DNA of 64,000 nt. It comes from Oceaniglobus indicus. GTDB lineage: Bacteria; Pseudomonadota; Alphaproteobacteria; Rhodobacterales; Rhodobacteraceae. Positions 61,287 through 64,000 of this stretch are shown piece after piece. The stretch spans positions 124,001 to 188,000 of the forward strand of contig NZ_NMZM01000008.1 in the NCBI RefSeq assembly GCF_002751875.1, written 5' to 3'. The notes below the pieces were generated by a model. The model saw nothing but the letters and a program-made list of their open reading frames with translations. It was not told the origin of the DNA and did no database searches. The translations under genes were made by a program, and so were the position numbers. Position 1 is the stretch's first letter. The number at the start of each line of letters is the position of its first letter.

Positions 61287-61943
61287 CTAATCGGTCTCCC
61301 CGCGGAACGCCTGCCTGTGCGGGAACTGACCATCGGCGATGTAAGCCTGTTCGGCAGCGGTCGAGGCGCGGTTCAGGATGGCGTTGCGATGGGGATGGCG
61401 GCCGAAGGCGGCAACCACCTTGCGCACCTTGCGGGCCTGATCGGCCAGCGACCCATAGATCGGGCGCAAATGATGCGGCGCCGCGGCGGCGATGCCCTCG
61501 CGCAGGTCGATCAGCATGTCGACGCGTTGAAGATGGTCGGGCCCTTCGCAATGGCCGAGCGGAAGGCCAAAGACGATCCGGAACCACGGCGTTTCCAGGT
61601 CCTGATACTGCCCGTTCGAGATCCCCGCGAGGGTCAGCGCCAAGGCATGGGGATCCTGCGCGAAGGCGCGGACGTCATCGCGCCAGACCGAGCGCGAGAA
61701 CTGGTCGAGCACGATGATCAGCGCCAGCCGTCCCTGCGGATCCCGCGCCCAGTGATCCAGATCGCCGCGCGCCGCCTGTCCGGTCAGATCGCTGAAGCGC
61801 GCGATGATTGCGTCATCGGCGCCCCCCTGCATGCGCCAGCGCCAATGGGTGCGGTGCGTCTGGGCGTCGATGGTCAGATCGGCCCCCTCGGGAAACCAGA
61901 AATCGAGAACATCGTCCCATTCCTCATGAAGCCTGGCACGCAT
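61287..61943 (-). CDS. DUF924-family protein
   Basis: 218 residues. All-helical protein with the DUF924 hallmarks DVLDFWFPEG, THWRWRMQGGADDAIIARF, and IIVLDQFSRSVWRDDVRAFAQD, then FGLPLGHCEGPDHLQ and FGRHPHRNAIL. TPR-like fold; function unknown, possibly RNA-related. It converges with acr3 with a 33-base gap. The start is ATG 61943. Confidence 0.88.
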   Translation of the reverse strand: MRARLHEEWDDVLDFWFPEGADLTIDAQTHRTHWRWRMQGGADDAIIARFSDLTGQAARGDLDHWARDPQGRLALIIVLDQFSRSVWRDDVRAFAQDPHALALTLAGISNGQYQDLETPWFRIVFGLPLGHCEGPDHLQRVDMLIDLREGIAAAAPHHLRPIYGSLADQARKVRKVVAAFGRHPHRNAILNRASTAAEQAYIADGQFPHRQAFRGETD

Positions 61944-62000
61944 TTCATCCCCTCCATCCGTGGTCTCGCGACAGGGCGAACCATACCCTTGAACGTATCA

Positions 62001-62028
62001 AACCCGCGCCGGCAGGGCGCGGGTTTTT
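62001..62028. terminator. Terminator hairpin beside the P-type ATPase gene
   Basis: AACCCGCGCC (62001-62010) and GGCGCGGGTT (62016-62025) form a perfect 10-bp stem with a five-base loop. On the plus strand TTTTT follows; on the minus strand GGGTTTG. It lies between the divergently read DUF924 start and the end of the ATPase gene, so it most likely terminates the latter. Confidence 0.65.
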
Positions 62029-62049
62029 CGGCGTTTGCGTCGGTCGCCC

Positions 62050-63966
62050 CTATGCCGCGACGCGTTCGGCGGCCCGGGCGGCACGGGCCCTTACGGCTTT
62101 GGGCACGCGCAGCAGGCGCATGGCGTTGAGGATCACGATCAGCACCGAAAGCTGGTGCACCAGCATCCCGCCGGCCATGTGGATCGTGCCGGTATAGACA
62201 CCGAACAACAGCCCGACGACGGTCAGCACCGAGATCACCAGGTTCTGGCGCATGTTGCTGATCGTGGCACGCGAGATCTCCATGGCCTCGGCGATCTTGC
62301 CGAGATCGTCGGTCATCAGCGCGATATCCGCCGTCTCGATGGCGATGTCGCTGCCCGACGCCCCCATGGCGATGCTGATATCCGCCGCCGCCAGGGCCGG
62401 GGCATCGTTGATGCCGTCGCCCACCATCGCCACGCGCAGACCTTCGGCACGCATGGCGCGGATGCGCTCCAGCTTGTCGTCGGGCATCATCGCGGCATGC
62501 ACCTCGTCGACGCCGACGGCGCGCGCGATCGCCTCGGCTGCCGGGCGCTGGTCGCCGGTCAGCATGACCACGCGACTGACCCCCAGGGCATGCAGCCGGT
62601 CGATCATCGGCCGGGCGCTGGCGCGCGGCATGTCGGCCAGGCCCAGCAGGCCCACCACCGTGCCGTTGCGCGCCACGATCACCACCGTGTGGCCCAGCCC
62701 GTGGAGACGGGCGATGCCGTCCTTTGCCTCGGCGTTGAAGTCGATCTCCAAGTGGTCGAACAGGCGGTGGCTGCCGACGGCGATGTCGTGACCGTCATGA
62801 CGGGCGATCAGACCCATGCCGGCGATCTCCTCCAACGACGCGGCGGTGGGCAACGGGCCCTGCTTGCGTGCGGCCTCGATGATCGGGCGGCCCAGCGGGT
62901 GGGTCGAACCCGTTTCGGCGATGCCCGCCCAGAGCAGCACGTCATCCTTGCTCTGACCCGACAGCGCCACGACTTCGGCCAGACGCGGCTGGCCTTCGGT
63001 CAGCGTGCCGGTCTTGTCCAGCGCCAGTGTGTCGATCCGCCCGGCGTTCTCAAGATGTTCGCCGCCCTTGATCAGGATGCCGGCGCGGGCCGCTCGTCCG
63101 ATACCCGCGACGACCGACACCGGCGTCGAGATGACCAGCGCACCGGGGCAACTGACCACCAGCAACGTCAGCGCCAGTTCGACGTTGCGCGTGACGAGAT
63201 AGCTGACGATGGCCAGGACGAACACGGCGGGTGTATACCAGCGCCCGAAGCTTTCGATCATCCGCTGGGCCGGGGCCTTGGCCTCTTGCGCCTCTTCGAC
63301 GCGGCTGATGATGCGGGCCAGCGTGGTGTCGGCGCCGACACCGGTTGCACGCAGATGCAACAGGCCGTTTTCGGCCAGCGTTCCGGCGAACACCTTTGAT
63401 CCGGGGGCCTTTTCGGCGGGGATCGGCTCGCCCGTGATCGACGCTTCGTTGACGGCGGCCGTTCCCTCGGTGACCTCACCATCGACCGGCAGGCGTTGTC
63501 CGGCGCGCACCAGAACGGTTTCGCCCAGTGCGACCTCGTGGGCGGCGACCTCGATGGTTTCGCCGCCGCGCACCACGGTTGCCGTGACGGGGGCGGCATC
63601 GATCAATGCCTTCAGCGCACCGCGCGTCCGGCTCATCGTGCGGGTTTCCAACCAGGCGCCCAGCATGAACAGGAAGGTGACGGCGGCGGATTCCCAATGG
63701 TTGTCGATGAACAACGCACCGATCGCCGCGACGATCACCAGCAATTCGATGCTGAGCTGGCGGATGCGCAGTGCGCCCCAGGCCCGCAAGGCAATGTCAT
63801 AGCCGGCAAGAACGGCGGCAATGGTCATCAGCGGCGCCCAGGGGGCGGCCAACCCGAAACCATACCAGGCGACAAGGGCCGCGGTGATGAACAGCCCGCT
63901 GGCGATGGTCAGCCATTTGCGCCGCTCGGCGGGCTGTCTGTAGATCGTCGTGAGGGCGGATAACAT
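62050..63966 (-). CDS. Heavy-metal P1B-type ATPase with CPG motif
   Basis: 638 residues from ATG 63966, with AAAGGAG and perfect spacing; the frame also opens two codons earlier. About eight membrane helices. Core motifs: TGEP (actuator), phosphorylation DKTGT (D317), THPLGRPI (HP motif), VGDGINDAPAL, and the metal-site helix VVSCPGALVISTP at C273-P274-G275, where the usual CPC or SPC is CPG. The terminal helix has the HQLSVLIVILNAMRLL pattern. There is no N-terminal HMA domain. The substrate is uncertain. Its promoter lies within the last 34 bases or beyond the window. Confidence 0.88.
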   Translation of the reverse strand: MLSALTTIYRQPAERRKWLTIASGLFITAALVAWYGFGLAAPWAPLMTIAAVLAGYDIALRAWGALRIRQLSIELLVIVAAIGALFIDNHWESAAVTFLFMLGAWLETRTMSRTRGALKALIDAAPVTATVVRGGETIEVAAHEVALGETVLVRAGQRLPVDGEVTEGTAAVNEASITGEPIPAEKAPGSKVFAGTLAENGLLHLRATGVGADTTLARIISRVEEAQEAKAPAQRMIESFGRWYTPAVFVLAIVSYLVTRNVELALTLLVVSCPGALVISTPVSVVAGIGRAARAGILIKGGEHLENAGRIDTLALDKTGTLTEGQPRLAEVVALSGQSKDDVLLWAGIAETGSTHPLGRPIIEAARKQGPLPTAASLEEIAGMGLIARHDGHDIAVGSHRLFDHLEIDFNAEAKDGIARLHGLGHTVVIVARNGTVVGLLGLADMPRASARPMIDRLHALGVSRVVMLTGDQRPAAEAIARAVGVDEVHAAMMPDDKLERIRAMRAEGLRVAMVGDGINDAPALAAADISIAMGASGSDIAIETADIALMTDDLGKIAEAMEISRATISNMRQNLVISVLTVVGLLFGVYTGTIHMAGGMLVHQLSVLIVILNAMRLLRVPKAVRARAARAAERVAA

Positions 63967-64000
63967 GCGCACTCTCCTTTCAGGACAGAACCCACCGCCT

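Overview
The window is bacterial chromosome from a high-GC alphaproteobacterium, most likely a Rhodobacteraceae (roseobacter-type) organism. The evidence is the strong G/C third-position bias, the pepA-holC pair, a hexameric tyrosine-coordinated heme protein gene, roseobacter-style ABC transport operons and predominantly TGA stops. No species can be named from the sequence alone. Most of the window is ordinary core and niche-adaptation DNA, interrupted by one clearly foreign element.

Layout. 1-1446: end of pepA and holC. 1626-1699: tRNA-Cys(GCA), the integration site of a genomic island (about 1653-11571) bounded by 49-bp imperfect direct repeats of the tRNA 3' end. The island is an integrative mobilizable element. 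It carries a tyrosine integrase with two small HTH/excisionase-like genes, a divergent XRE regulator driving a small membrane protein and a 1232-residue type IIG-like restriction-modification enzyme, a HigBA-type toxin-antitoxin pair, a ColE1-like mobilization module in which mobB and mobD are nested inside the relaxase gene, and a replication-like HTH gene split by one amber codon. 11757-15478: a YhaN/YhaO (SbcCD-like) pair whose ATPase gene is also split by an in-frame amber codon. 15680-18778: aspartic protease, MarC and ABC-F genes. 19011-20647: an RTX-type gene frameshifted in a G run. 20802-25291: ndk, a HAD phosphatase, a lytic transglycosylase and two membrane proteins.

25304-29889 is a compatible-solute locus: gpsA, a HAD phosphatase and glucosylglycerol-phosphate synthase form one operon, with galU divergent. 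After a di-heme peroxidase and a HisC-like aminotransferase, 32796-40807 is a seven-gene operon: a CUT1-type sugar ABC transporter plus three consecutive Gfo/Idh/MocA dehydrogenases. It is followed by a DadA-like oxidase behind a 21-bp palindrome. 42395-44833 holds an NmrA-like oxidoreductase, a small membrane protein and a TehA/SLAC1-type transporter.

44904-47459 is a nitrosative-stress locus. nsrR, the heme protein HTHP and a DUF6522 gene run one way; a group III truncated hemoglobin, a RIC-like hemerythrin and a DUF2478 gene run the other way, with a perfect palindrome between them. 47642-54532: tRNA-Thr(TGT), two MFS exporters, two small unknown genes, a membrane alpha/beta-hydrolase and a FUSC protein. 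54614-59585: catalase, divergent from WrbA, pirin and a ring-cleaving-type dioxygenase, then a MliC-like protein. 59770-63966: arsR-acr3, a DUF924 gene and a heavy-metal P-type ATPase with a CPG instead of CPC motif.
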